Below are positions 8,861 through 16,587 of a DNA stretch of 16,587 nucleotides, piece by piece. Under the pieces are notes generated by a model. That model made no database searches. It was not told where the DNA came from and saw nothing but the letters and a program-made list of their open reading frames with translations. Numbering within the stretch: position 1 is the stretch's first letter; every line of letters starts with the position of its first letter. Source of the stretch: Ectocarpus siliculosus (taxonomy: Eukaryota > Sar > Phaeophyceae > Ectocarpales > Ectocarpaceae). The DNA is taken from positions 232,144 through 248,730 of the forward strand of contig FN649754.1 of NCBI GenBank assembly GCA_000310025.1. The letters are read 5' to 3'. The translations under genes were made by a program, and so were the position numbers.

Positions 8861-8895
8861 TTGGCCCACAGCCCCATTGGGGGGCGGGGGGCCAA
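8861..8895 (+). terminator. terminal hairpin of Helitron-like copy 1
   Basis: The arms TTGGCCCACAGCCCC and GGGGGGCGGGGGGCCAA pair across a short ATT loop. It ends 9 nt before CTAG at 8905-8908. In Helitrons such a hairpin marks the end of transposition. Confidence 0.6.
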
Positions 8896-8908
8896 TACTT
8901 AACCCTAG

Positions 8909-8989
8909 TTCTCTCTTACCTACGGTGCCCCCTTTGATCTTTCTAACCGTTCTGACAAAACACCAGGTTGTACAACACAACCTTCCACA
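8909..8989 (+). other. 81-bp spacer between the two Helitron-like copies
   Basis: This is unique sequence with no gene or repeat seen. It ends in A at 8989, directly before copy 2. Confidence 0.5.
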
Positions 8990-9018
8990 TTTCTACAGCA
9001 GTATGGGATCAGACGCGA

Positions 9019-9165
9019 CTGTACATAGAAGTCGCACGAGTGTCGACTTAGTTGTGCTGTCATAGCATCTTTCACGCACTTCTGCCAGTGCTGGTTTGTT
9101 GATTGGAGTCTTGTAGGTCGAGATACAGCCGTGAGATTCTCGGGTTGTGGAGGCAAAAGTGAACC
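9019..9165 (+). repeat. internal module, copy 2A
   Basis: This is the counterpart of 7329-7475 in the second element copy, close in sequence throughout. Confidence 0.65.
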
Positions 9166-9477
9166 AGAGCAAAAAATTGCATGCATACTGTAGCTCAATT
9201 ACTGCTGTGTTTTTGCTACAGCAGTATGGACTAGACGCCGAACGACGTCCGCGTACTACCGCAACGACCTAACTGGATGGGATACTTCCTGCCACGGCGA
9301 ACCATAGTACAATGCGATGCAAACATCCGTTCGTGTGTCGTGCGGCTGCCACATGTATGTATGTGTCGACGACAGGTAGGTACACGTAGAACTCTCGCCA
9401 TGTTGTTGTGGTTACCGCGCAGGAGGACCCCTCGGAGATCTTCCACATGGTGCTACAACGACAGCAGTACAACTAAC

Positions 9478-9620
9478 TGTACATAGATGTCGTAGGAGAG
9501 TGGAGTTGTGCTGTACGGCATCTGCCATGCACTCTCCTACCGATGCTTGCGTCGATTGGAGTCTTGTAGGCCGAAATACAAGAAGAGTGGGTTTGGTTCC
9601 CGGGTTGTGGAAGCAAACCT
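9478..9620 (+). repeat. internal module, copy 2B
   Basis: This is the counterpart of 7774-7914 in the second element copy. Confidence 0.65.
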
Positions 9621-10585
9621 GCCTGCAGCAACAGAGAAGGCGGTGTTCTATGTCGTACGGTATCCCGCTCAACTTGTTTTTTTTTTCGACATGTGGTTGC
9701 ATATTTCTTTGCCACTGCCGAAAAAGACCGCTGGATCTTTACGCAGTCCATCTTTCGCACTTATTTATCATTTTACACCGAACGACGCAGGACGGGTCGA
9801 CCTTCGTCATTGTTGTTGTGTCTTCACATTATTAAAAACCGTTCCGATCTCTCTCTACCCAGTACCCTCATATGTCCGTACTTACTTATTTGTGGATGAT
9901 CTGTTGGAATTTGTGGGAATCCCTTCATTCCGAGAGAGCCATAGGTCGGCATCCGGCCTTTTCTTTTTTGTATGCATTTTTCTTCTTGTGAAGTTTAAGT
10001 TTTGACTTTGCGCTTGCCATCGTCGTTTAAGTATATGTGTCTTCAAACCTTCTCAGCCGCCCTTCAAACTTCTTGTTGATAAGTCTCCGTGGTAATTTCT
10101 CCGCGCATGAGTCATATGCGGTTATGACCTGCGGTTTGACTTTCACGATGGGTATTTTACCTCCCCGTCTTACATTGGTGAGTACCTGCGCTATACGGAA
10201 GGATCGTTCCACGACGCAAACGTCGACGTCCCCTTTTCTTTTCTTTTTCCTTCGCACTCCTTCCTTGCCGCGGTTTTCACACCGACTTCGAACTTCGAAT
10301 GTGGGGTGCAATTTCCTCTCTTCGTATCTTCCTCGTCGACCTACTCCATCGTTATGTACATAATGTATAATACCTCGATTTTTCGGCTTTTCGATTCCGA
10401 TAGACAATCCTACGGACTGACATGTCCCTTTCACCCCCGATGGGACCGCGCGCTCGTCGAGTGCCGAAATTCTTCACCACTTCCTTGCCTCTCCCAACAC
10501 CGTCCCTTCTTCCCGCCCCTACAAAATTCTCTCCCCTCTTCTTCTTTCCTTCCTCCCGGACACTCACCACCATCCGTCCTGGATG

Positions 10586-10620
10586 TTGGCCCCCAGCCCC
10601 ATTGGGGGGCGGGGGGCCAA
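10586..10620 (+). terminator. terminal hairpin of Helitron-like copy 2
   Basis: This is the same structure as in copy 1, with a better outer stem (TTGGCCCCC pairing with GGGGGCCAA). It lies 9 nt before CTAG at 10630-10633. Confidence 0.6.
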
Positions 10621-10633
10621 TCCTTACCCCTAG

Positions 10634-11980
10634 TAGACTATGCGTACACCCTTGTTGAGACATACATCTATTCTATGTACACGAAACTTCTTGCCGCACC
10701 CTAGCCTGAGCGTACACCGTACAGAATTGTTCTCGTGCCCGTTGGTGAGAAGAGTCCAAACCGGAGCCGAAACCCGGACTTTGTCCGCACCCCACCCAAT
10801 TGAAATGTGACTAAAAATATCGACGAGGGGAAGGCTTTCTGACTAGCCTCCCTAGCCTCTCCCCTACAAGACTGACTTTCAACAATCATGACCCATGAAG
10901 GGCCGACTCGGCATGGCCCCTGACTGGGACTCCCCAAGCGAGTCGTAATCGATCCTGGCGTTTGGAAAGAGCTTCACAAATTATAAATTCAACCAACCGT
11001 GCATGACCGTCGGTCCGCTGGACGAGAACGGATACTAGAAGGTACTGAGTGACTCAAAAAAAGTGGAGCACAACAATACGAATAGTTTCGGTCTTGAGCG
11101 GCCTTGACATTAGCCAAGACACCTAACCCACCGACGTACTGCAATTGCTCCGAAATCCCGTACGCATGGACAACAGACACGTGCGTTTGCGTGCAACGTG
11201 ATTGTGGTTGGTGTGATGAACGCGCCTCTATCAACTGCATGTCCTACCTCCTAATCCTTGATCTCCAACGACAGGAAAACGTTTCATGGGTCACTTGTGG
11301 ACCCTTGCGAAGGCAGCGAACCACCCGGGCCACGCCAGCAATTTGGCGGCAAATTGACAGCGCATCATAAAACAACTCTTCACCCAATGATATGGCATGA
11401 GCGTGCTGACGCCACACGCTTCGAATAGATGACATGGCACCGACTCAACACAAACATTGCCCACTTCTTTTTCAAGCCGAAAACGCATTCTGAACCCATT
11501 GGCGAGGTGTTCTGCAGGCAGCTACTAGTCTACGGCATGATAATCTCATGCGAGAGCGCTGCGATGACAGTGGAAACCGCAAACATCAGTCCGAGCAGGG
11601 GCTGGGCCGCACGTGACGAGGAGCTTGAGTCGCTTCCCTCCTGAGAACCAAGAGGCGTGGTGTTGCGTGGGGGGAAAGGGGGGATATTAGCACGTGCTGA
11701 CCAGTGGCACGCGATATGCGAGGGGTGGGATTGTCAGTGGGGTTCAGGACCTAGCCGGGGAGCAGGGAAAGACAAAACGTACCTAAGGCCTGAACGGGTG
11801 AGGACGCATTTATGATGAACAAAAACCCTTACTGCTCGGAGAACAAGGGCAACAGAACCCCTAGAAAATCGACACCTACTATCTACGGTCCAGCGGTTCA
11901 CCCTCGCGCGTTCGTTCGTGGTGTGTGGAACCTCATCGTGTTCTTCGTTGCACGCCCATCGGTACAGCTTTCGATACAGG
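10634..11980. other. intergenic DNA without a recognised gene
   Basis: Only short unlinked ORFs occur here. None shows a known motif, and no chain of exons with consistent phases was found. A plus-strand stretch near 11130-11240 is Cys-rich when translated but is short and unsupported. A short undetected gene cannot be excluded. Confidence 0.5.
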
Positions 11981-11986
11981 TTTATT
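11981..11986 (-). terminator. polyadenylation signal AATAAA for the monooxygenase gene
   Basis: On the minus strand AATAAA lies about 15 nt after the proposed stop codon at 12001-12003. This supports the last exon and implies a short 3' UTR. Confidence 0.45.
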
Positions 11987-12000
11987 TCTCTAATACTTCG

Positions 12001-12223
12001 TCATGTACAATCGGTCGAATCTGACAAGGAATCCGTGTTGCGCCCCACCTCCTCCCCCGGTAAGCTCGAGGTGCACGTGTCCACTATCCCGAACGTGCGG
12101 TTGAAGTCGGAGTCGGCTTCCAGCTCCGCATAGCCCAGAATGCCGCCATCGCACGCGAAGACCCCGCACGCTCCCCCGTCTGGCAGTCTCTGATCAGGAT
12201 AGTAGAAGATGTAGTCGATGCAC
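12001..12223 (-). other. monooxygenase exon f (last)
   Basis: The acceptor is GACGCGCAG|GTGCATC. The first G completes the Met codon, giving EMCIDYIFYYP as in the family. It runs to a TGA at 12001-12003. The tail after FGIVDTC is low in similarity to anything recognised, so a further intron near the end cannot be excluded. Confidence 0.75.
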
Positions 12224-15200
12224 CTGCGCGTCGTCCAACGCACAAGAGGAGAGGAGGAGTCGTTAGTGGGCAGAGTTAAAAGAAGCAAGTGTCTGCATAG
12301 ACGCTCACGTAAGGGTCGAAAGGTGTTCGAAAACGAAACACTCGGACAACGGCTCGGGAACAATACCTCCTAGTTCATTTCTGTCAAGCCGGGGCCCTAG
12401 CAATCGGCAAAACGTGAGCGGCTACGAAAACAACAACAAGTAAAGCGACCGAGCGACGTCATCACATGGCAGCCAAGGGGACGGATGAAATCTGGACGAA
12501 CTCGGGGTCGACAGACGAGGGTGTGCGTTGTAACAGCAGTTGCGGTGTTCACGGAGTGGTTATTGACAACGTTTTGGATACGAAGCGGAGCGTTTTAGTT
12601 TCCGCTCTGCGACATTACGTATCAGCTTAACGAAAAAAATGTCCGGCCCCTTCCGTGCTAAGTCTTCCGAGGAAAATATCGCCCTGCTTGGCCCCTTGGG
12701 AAAACACGAAAACCTCCCGCGGTACCGCTCTCCTCCGTGAATACCTGACCCTGGGATGAACGCCGTTCCATTCCAGACCCACTCACATTTCTTGTTCCGA
12801 CCCTTCACCGAACGTTACGTTGGCCGGGTCAACCGAAGAGAGAGACGTGTCGTACATGCACTGCGTCGTGAAACTGTCTCCTTTCTGGAAAAATTCGAGC
12901 GTAGGCGCGCAGGGACGGGTGGAAGCGGGGTCAGGCTCAAACCGAATATCCCCAACGGTAAGTGCGTCGACCGATGGAACGGTGGTCTATTTCTCGGACA
13001 ACCTGGGATGGACTGGCGGGGTGAAGGTAAAACCTGAGACTCGTCCCTTCGGCGTACACCAGGATCCAGGGGTCGTACTGTAGCGTTGCCCTTCTTGACC
13101 AACCTGACCACGGAAGGAGATTTCATAAGTCGACGCCAGTTGGGGATGGATCTACGCACGACTGAAGTCCCGAGAAACTACATATCATCATCATGCCGTT
13201 CGCTCGTGAAGCAAGTCTGAGGCACTATGATCACCATCCCGCCGTTTCGTCGAGAAAGTCTGAGATGTCATCACATAATCATCCGGTTCACGCACTTTGA
13301 TGGTGGCGCTGCCGTTGACGGTTACGACGTGCGCGCCGGCCTGCAGGAAGGAGTAGTACCCGACTTCGGTCGTGTGGATCAGCTCCTCGTTGCCCTCGCC
13401 GTCGTCCCGGTACTGGTGTGTCACCATCCGCTGCCCGTTCTCGTGCATGTGGAGCACGTGATTGAAGATGGTAACCTCCTCTTCCTGAGGAACAACAAAA
13501 AATAAACCAAACATTATTGTGTTTCGACGGAATATCAAGCACGATGAGAGAGACAACGGAGGAGGAGGTAGGCAGGGAGGAACTTGTGGGTGGGATCGGT
13601 ATTGTTACAACTTCCCGGCATGTCGCGTGGGCAACGGTTCATCGCACGGGCGCCACCTGAAGAGAAGAGAGATGTGTTGTTGATTCAAGCGGCGCGTACA
13701 TTACCCACGCCCACAGAAGAGAGAGGTAGTGAGAATGCCATGCGGAGCACCGAGGGGGCCCGACGTATCAACACCTTCTCCCTATCACATATCAAGAGAC
13801 CCCGTAGAGTACAGACCGAAAACGAGCGCGCCGTACCTCACGTACACACCAAACAAAGACCCCGCACTCTGTGACGAGGGAAGGCGTCTGTGTCAGTTGG
13901 ACTAGTACAGATCGTAGAAGGTACTGAGAGGGGACCGGAACGATTATTTTTATGTCAAGCCAACAGCAACAACAACAGCAGCAGCGACAAACAGCGACAA
14001 CAACTCTGTTTGCGCCTACATACCTCGAAGTTTGTCTCGGAGCAAGTACCCGGGCAACCAAACGAGAAGCTGGACTTGCCCTCCGGCAAGGGTTGGTCAT
14101 ATAGGGCGACGAACGGATCTCCGAGCTTCAGTACGCCCATCTGGATCGGCCGCAGCTCCTCGGTGTAGTACACGCGCACGCCGGAGCTGTCGTTCTTGCC
14201 GCTCACCCCGTCCGGGTTGTTGTAGTGGGTCTGAATATTCAGGGAGTTGAAACCGCCAGATTCGTTGCCGAACAGGAACCCGACGTCGTCGGGCAGCTCT
14301 AGGTTGCTCGTTCCGGGAGCCCATAGGAAGATGTCCGCGAAGTCGCCGTAGTTGCTGCAGAAGGAGGGGACGGTGATGTTGAGATTTTCGAAGTACTCGG
14401 TGAAGGACACTGACGATGAGTCGTCCGAAGGATAGGAGGAACCAGAGGGGCTCGAGGACGAAGCGCCTTCTTCTCCTCCTTCGACGGAGGAGGAGAAGGA
14501 GGAGGAGGAGGAGGAGGAGCTATCGTCGCCCCCGAACATTTCATCCAGCCACTCGTTGCAGGCGTTCCCGCAGTCAGATGCACCATAAAACCCGGTCAAG
14601 ACGAGGTGATGCACGTACTCGGCCGTGTCGGCTTGGAGCAAGCCTTCGAAAGCGATGACGTGGTACTGGTGGGTGGCAAACCCGGTGGTCAAGGGAGGCA
14701 AACGCCAGGGGGGGGGAGGAGTTGAGCGACATGAGGATGAGGGCAAGAACAACGGGGCGGGGAAGAATAAGAAGGGACGCGCTCAAGAAATTTTGACGGT
14801 CGGAAGAGAAGCCATGGACGTGTCGAGTCTATGTACCGATGGGACTAGGTCAGAGTGGCAAGCAAAACGTGCGACGCTCCGGCAGCTTGCTAGTGTTGCC
14901 CCCCATGTGTGACGCAGCCCCGAAATTTTGAGTGGGGGCCGGCGTACTAGTACGAAAAATGTACGGTCGGTCCGATTGCACTACTGTCTGTCTCTCGTGC
15001 AACCACGATCCTTACGCGGAAACTTACCTCTTCCACGGAAAATTAGATCTTCCTCGGAAAATCAACTCTTCCACGGACATTTTCCTCTTCCGTGGAAAGT
15101 TTGTTCTTCCGTAGAACATTACCGCGTCCATGGAAATTTACCGCTTTCACCGAAACTTACCTCGTCGAGGTCTGGTAGTTCCGAGGCCGTGATACAAGTG

Positions 15201-16286
15201 TCCTCGTACCAGGTGCGCACAGTCGGGATGGAGAAGTTTTTCTGCATGTTTTCAAAGCGGACGCGGCGGCGGGCGAAACATCGCGACGGGAGAAGCAAGA
15301 CGAGTTTGTTCCCAGGGAATTGGATGAAGCGTGGAAGGGTTGATGGCGGTGGGCCAGGTTCTGATGCACCCAACATGGTCCGCTATTTTGCATGTTGGCG
15401 GTGCCGTATTTTGCAAGCCTTCTGTATTGTCACGAGACCACACAGAGCCCACGCGTTCACGTCAAATATACGTTTCTGTGAGAGGGGCGGAAACGCGACC
15501 TTCCTCGTGTACCTCTACCTCGATGTTGACGTTCAGGCAGCACATTGTCTTTACAGTGGTGGATCTGGGTAGGCGACCCCCTGTGTGGCGACATGGCCTG
15601 TATATACCGTACATGACACAAGACAACACACCCCCTGGACCGATTTTCAAAGCTCGATTACTCCACGACGAAGAGGATGCATAAATGAAACAATACGTTT
15701 TCGAACAGCTCTCGACGAGACGGTTCCAACGCCGCCGTTTTCGGCGCTGTGACTCTTCCTGCTGTTGAGAAATCGAGCTTTGAAAATCGGCCAAGGGGGT
15801 GTGTTATCTTGTGTCATATACGGTATAGCGATAAAAAAATCGCGTGGCACCACTACACCCCGACCAGTAGCCGCTGTACCCGCAATAGCGACCTGCCCTG
15901 AGCAGAGACCATGTTCCTCCTGACACTAGGGGTGGCTAGATGTTTCAAGTGTTCGGCGGGTGACCAGACGTTGACATCGTAGCAGCCCATCCGTGTGAAG
16001 GTACGAAGACATGCTTCCAGAATATCAGGGCATCCGTCGTTATCGTCTGCACAAAAGGGGATGTTACACCGGGGCCAACTCATTCTTGTCCCCACCCTGC
16101 GACTCACCGGCGCCGCATCGAAGAACTGAACGTCCTCGCTAGTCTTGACGTCGACCACCGGGTCGGCGGCATCATCGTTCTCCGATCCGCCGAACATGAC
16201 GACCTGCCCCTTTGCGAAGTTTTCGCCGTGGTAGCCCACGGTGTCCGAGTCGCCCCACGCGGCGAGGACTCGCGTGGGTATAGCTC
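12001..16286 (-). CDS. copper type II ascorbate-dependent monooxygenase (DBH/MOXD1/PHM family), six exons, 5'-partial
   Basis: Enzymes of this family hydroxylate a C-H bond using two copper sites and ascorbate, usually in the secretory pathway or outside the cell. The exons, minus strand, are 16286-16108, 15241-15161, 14665-14024, 13484-13296, 12884-12787 and 12223-12001. All introns are GT-AG, and phases agree, giving about 469 residues in the window. The N-terminal catalytic domain has IPTVRTWYEDTC, YHVIAFEG, YVHHLVLTGF (His pair of the CuH site, 14606-14611) and QTHYNNPD (third CuH His, 14225-14227). It closes with DSSGVRVYYTEELRPIQMGVL. The C-terminal domain has LHMHENGQRM (CuM His pair, 13443-13451), KGDSFTTQCMYDT and EMCIDYIFYYP (CuM Met, its codon split by the last intron). 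The substrate cannot be told. A Ser/Asp/Gly-rich insert follows the His pair. The start, signal peptide and most of any DOMON domain lie beyond the window. Confidence 0.9.
12787..12884 (-). other. monooxygenase exon e
   Basis: It is 98 nt long. The acceptor is AATTTTTCCAG|AAAGGA and the donor is AAAT|GTGAGT. It encodes KGDSFTTQCMYDT to GSEQE and the first two bases of the CuM Met codon. Confidence 0.88.
13296..13484 (-). other. monooxygenase exon d
   Basis: It has 63 codons, phase 0 at both ends. The acceptor is TTGTTGTTCCTCAG|GAAGAG and the donor is AAA|GTGCGT. It carries HMHENG, the CuM His pair, and ends VNGSATIK. Confidence 0.88.
13963..14005 (+). repeat. CAA/CAG-rich run in the intron between exons c and d
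   Basis: CAACAGCAACAACAACAGCA and variants occur just inside the intron after the donor at 14023. Confidence 0.8.
14024..14665 (-). other. monooxygenase exon c
   Basis: It has 214 codons, phase 0 at both ends. The acceptor is GCCACCCACCAG|TACCAC and the donor is GAG|GTATGT. It carries all three CuH histidines and the Ser-rich insert, and ends CPGTCSETNFE. Confidence 0.9.
14480..14520 (+). repeat. GGA/AGG triplet run inside monooxygenase exon c
   Basis: GGAGGAGGAGAAGGAGGAGG continues as GGA triplets to 14518. Read on the minus strand it encodes a Ser-rich run between the CuH His pair and the third CuH His. Confidence 0.85.
15011..15162 (-). repeat. eight 19-bp units that include the 5' splice site
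   Basis: Units start every 19 bp exactly (15011, 15030, 15049, 15068, 15087, 15106, 15125, 15144). On the minus strand the consensus is AGGTAAATTTCCGTGGAAG. The first unit, at 15162-15144, contains the working donor AG|GTAAGT, and the last also has AGGTAAGT. Units between have lost it to varying degrees. No repeat extends further into exon b. Confidence 0.9.
15161..15241 (-). other. monooxygenase exon b
   Basis: It has 27 codons, phase 0 at both ends. The acceptor is CATGCAG|AAAAAC and the donor is GAG|GTAAGT. It encodes FSIPTVRTWYEDTCITASEL and PDLDE, the start of the N-terminal copper domain. The donor is part of the 19-bp array in the following intron. Confidence 0.85.
15605..15825. mobile_element. 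MITE with 55-bp terminal inverted repeats, in an intron
   Basis: The left arm 15605-15659 and the right arm 15771-15825 are inverted copies with about 4 mismatches in 55. Both start TACCGTA from outside. The flanking bases are TA on both sides (15603-15604 and 15826-15827), the duplication made by Tc1/mariner-type transposases. The 111-bp centre codes for nothing recognised. It lies in the 866-bp intron between exons a and b. Confidence 0.85.
16108..16286 (-). other. monooxygenase exon a (first in window)
   Basis: The acceptor is TTTTCATCACAG before 16286, and the donor CCG|GTGAGT follows 16108. It encodes AIPTRVLAAWGDSDTVGYHG through VQFFDAAP. This probably links an upstream DOMON domain to the copper domains. 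It is the least certain exon in function, but it joins the next one in frame. Confidence 0.7.
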
Positions 16287-16587
16287 CTGTGATGAAAACA
16301 CACAACGGCGGTACATGTGGTCTTTACCTCTATGGCGTGTACATCTTCTTCAAGACAGACGTCATCAGCAGTAGTGTTTTGCAACAAGATAATGGTACTG
16401 GGCTTGATTTCTCCCTAGACTACGTCTGCCGCGTAACATCAACACTGCTGTGTGCAGAACCGTCAGCTAGGAATCGAGCCTTCAGCAGCCGGGAAAACTT
16501 GGGACGGCAAACGTCGGCTAGGCGGTTGCGGTTTCGCTGCCTGGCGGCGTGATCAGTGGAGTAGGGGTGGTTGGTTCCGTGGATACG
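16287..16587 (-). other. upstream intron and unresolved 5' part of the monooxygenase gene
   Basis: DNA upstream of exon a, reading the minus strand, ends in a good acceptor tract. A possible donor, ATAGAG|GTAAAG, lies near 16330, but the exon it would close has a stop in the phase needed by exon a. No DOMON sequence was recognised. Confidence 0.4.

Larger units (their letters stand above)
7300..8908 (+). mobile_element. Helitron-like non-autonomous element, copy 1
   Basis: This 1.6-kb stretch is repeated at 8990-10633 with clear but imperfect identity. Similarity starts at ATTTCTACAGCAGTATGG in both copies and ends exactly at CTAGT. The right end has a long GC hairpin (8861-8895), a 9-nt spacer and CTAG, then T, which is the expected 3' architecture of a Helitron (hairpin, CTRR, host T). 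The base before the left end is A in both copies, fitting insertion between A and T. The 5' end reads TTTC, not the usual TC. No Rep/helicase gene is present, so any movement would need enzymes from elsewhere. The orientation is assigned from the hairpin. Confidence 0.6.
8990..10633 (+). mobile_element. Helitron-like non-autonomous element, copy 2
   Basis: This is the second copy, in the same orientation, 81 bp after copy 1. It is 1,644 bp because of small indels spread along its length. Its right end repeats the hairpin (10586-10620), the 9-nt spacer and CTAG (10630-10633) before T. Flanks of the two copies differ immediately outside these limits, which argues for two insertions and against one segmental duplication. 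Confidence 0.6.

Noticed and set aside
8455-8937. Plus-strand frame shared in part by both Helitron-like copies (8455-8937 and 10306-10704)
   Set aside because: Differences between the copies are not concentrated at third positions, the similarity stops at indels, and the frame reads through the hairpin and beyond CTAG.
8336-8980. Minus-strand frame of 214 codons in Helitron-like copy 1
   Set aside because: In copy 2 the same region is broken into different frames, and the frame runs through the terminal hairpin and past the element end.
11104-11370. Short Cys-rich plus-strand frame
   Set aside because: It has no recognised motif, no linked exons and no support from context.
11038-13922. 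Shared 14-mer TAGAAGGTACTGAG near 11037 and 13917
   Set aside because: The flanks do not match, so it is probably coincidence.

Overview
This is eukaryotic nuclear DNA dominated by mobile elements, with one intron-rich host gene at the right end. The host gene has GT-AG introns of 0.4-0.9 kb. The DNA around it holds a Ty1/copia polymerase, CAG-type and CT-rich simple repeats, and small repeats inside introns. Together these fit a photosynthetic stramenopile, most likely a brown alga of the Ectocarpus type. That placement is inferred from style and gene content and no marker gene confirms it.

Layout. (1) 1-1363, plus strand: the 3' part of a Ty1/copia pol gene (reverse transcriptase and RNase H) with one frame break, followed by about 1 kb of CT-rich non-coding DNA (1364-2410). 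(2) 2416-7222: a complete small LTR retrotransposon of 4,807 bp. Its two 187-bp LTRs are identical, their ends are TGTTTGGG...CCCAAACA, and it is flanked by the 5-bp target duplication GATGG. It carries only a Gag-like gene with two CCHC zinc knuckles and no polymerase, so it matches the non-autonomous TR-GAG type. Its Ala-rich tail is built from a tandem repeat of about 110 bp and is broken by three frame shifts. A 1.7-kb non-coding 3' region repeats PPT-like motifs. (3) 7300-8908 and 8990-10633: two diverged direct copies of a 1.6-kb non-coding element. Each ends in a strong GC hairpin, 9 nt, then CTAG followed by T, which looks like a Helitron 3' end. (4) 10634-12000: intergenic DNA in which no gene was recognised. 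(5) 12001-16286 and beyond, minus strand: a copper type II, ascorbate-dependent monooxygenase (DBH/MOXD1/PHM family). Six exons were rebuilt with consistent phases, and all six expected copper ligands are present. Its 5' end lies outside the window.

Two structures inside introns of the monooxygenase gene stand out. One is a 221-bp MITE with 55-bp terminal inverted repeats and a TA duplication. The other is an array of eight exact 19-bp units that starts on the 5' splice site, so the intron opens with a row of intact and decayed copies of its own donor site.

The mobile elements and the host gene show no functional link; the window is a host gene next to a cluster of insertions. The small Gag-only element would have to borrow reverse transcriptase and integrase from an autonomous relative. 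The neighbouring copia fragment is not shown to be that partner.
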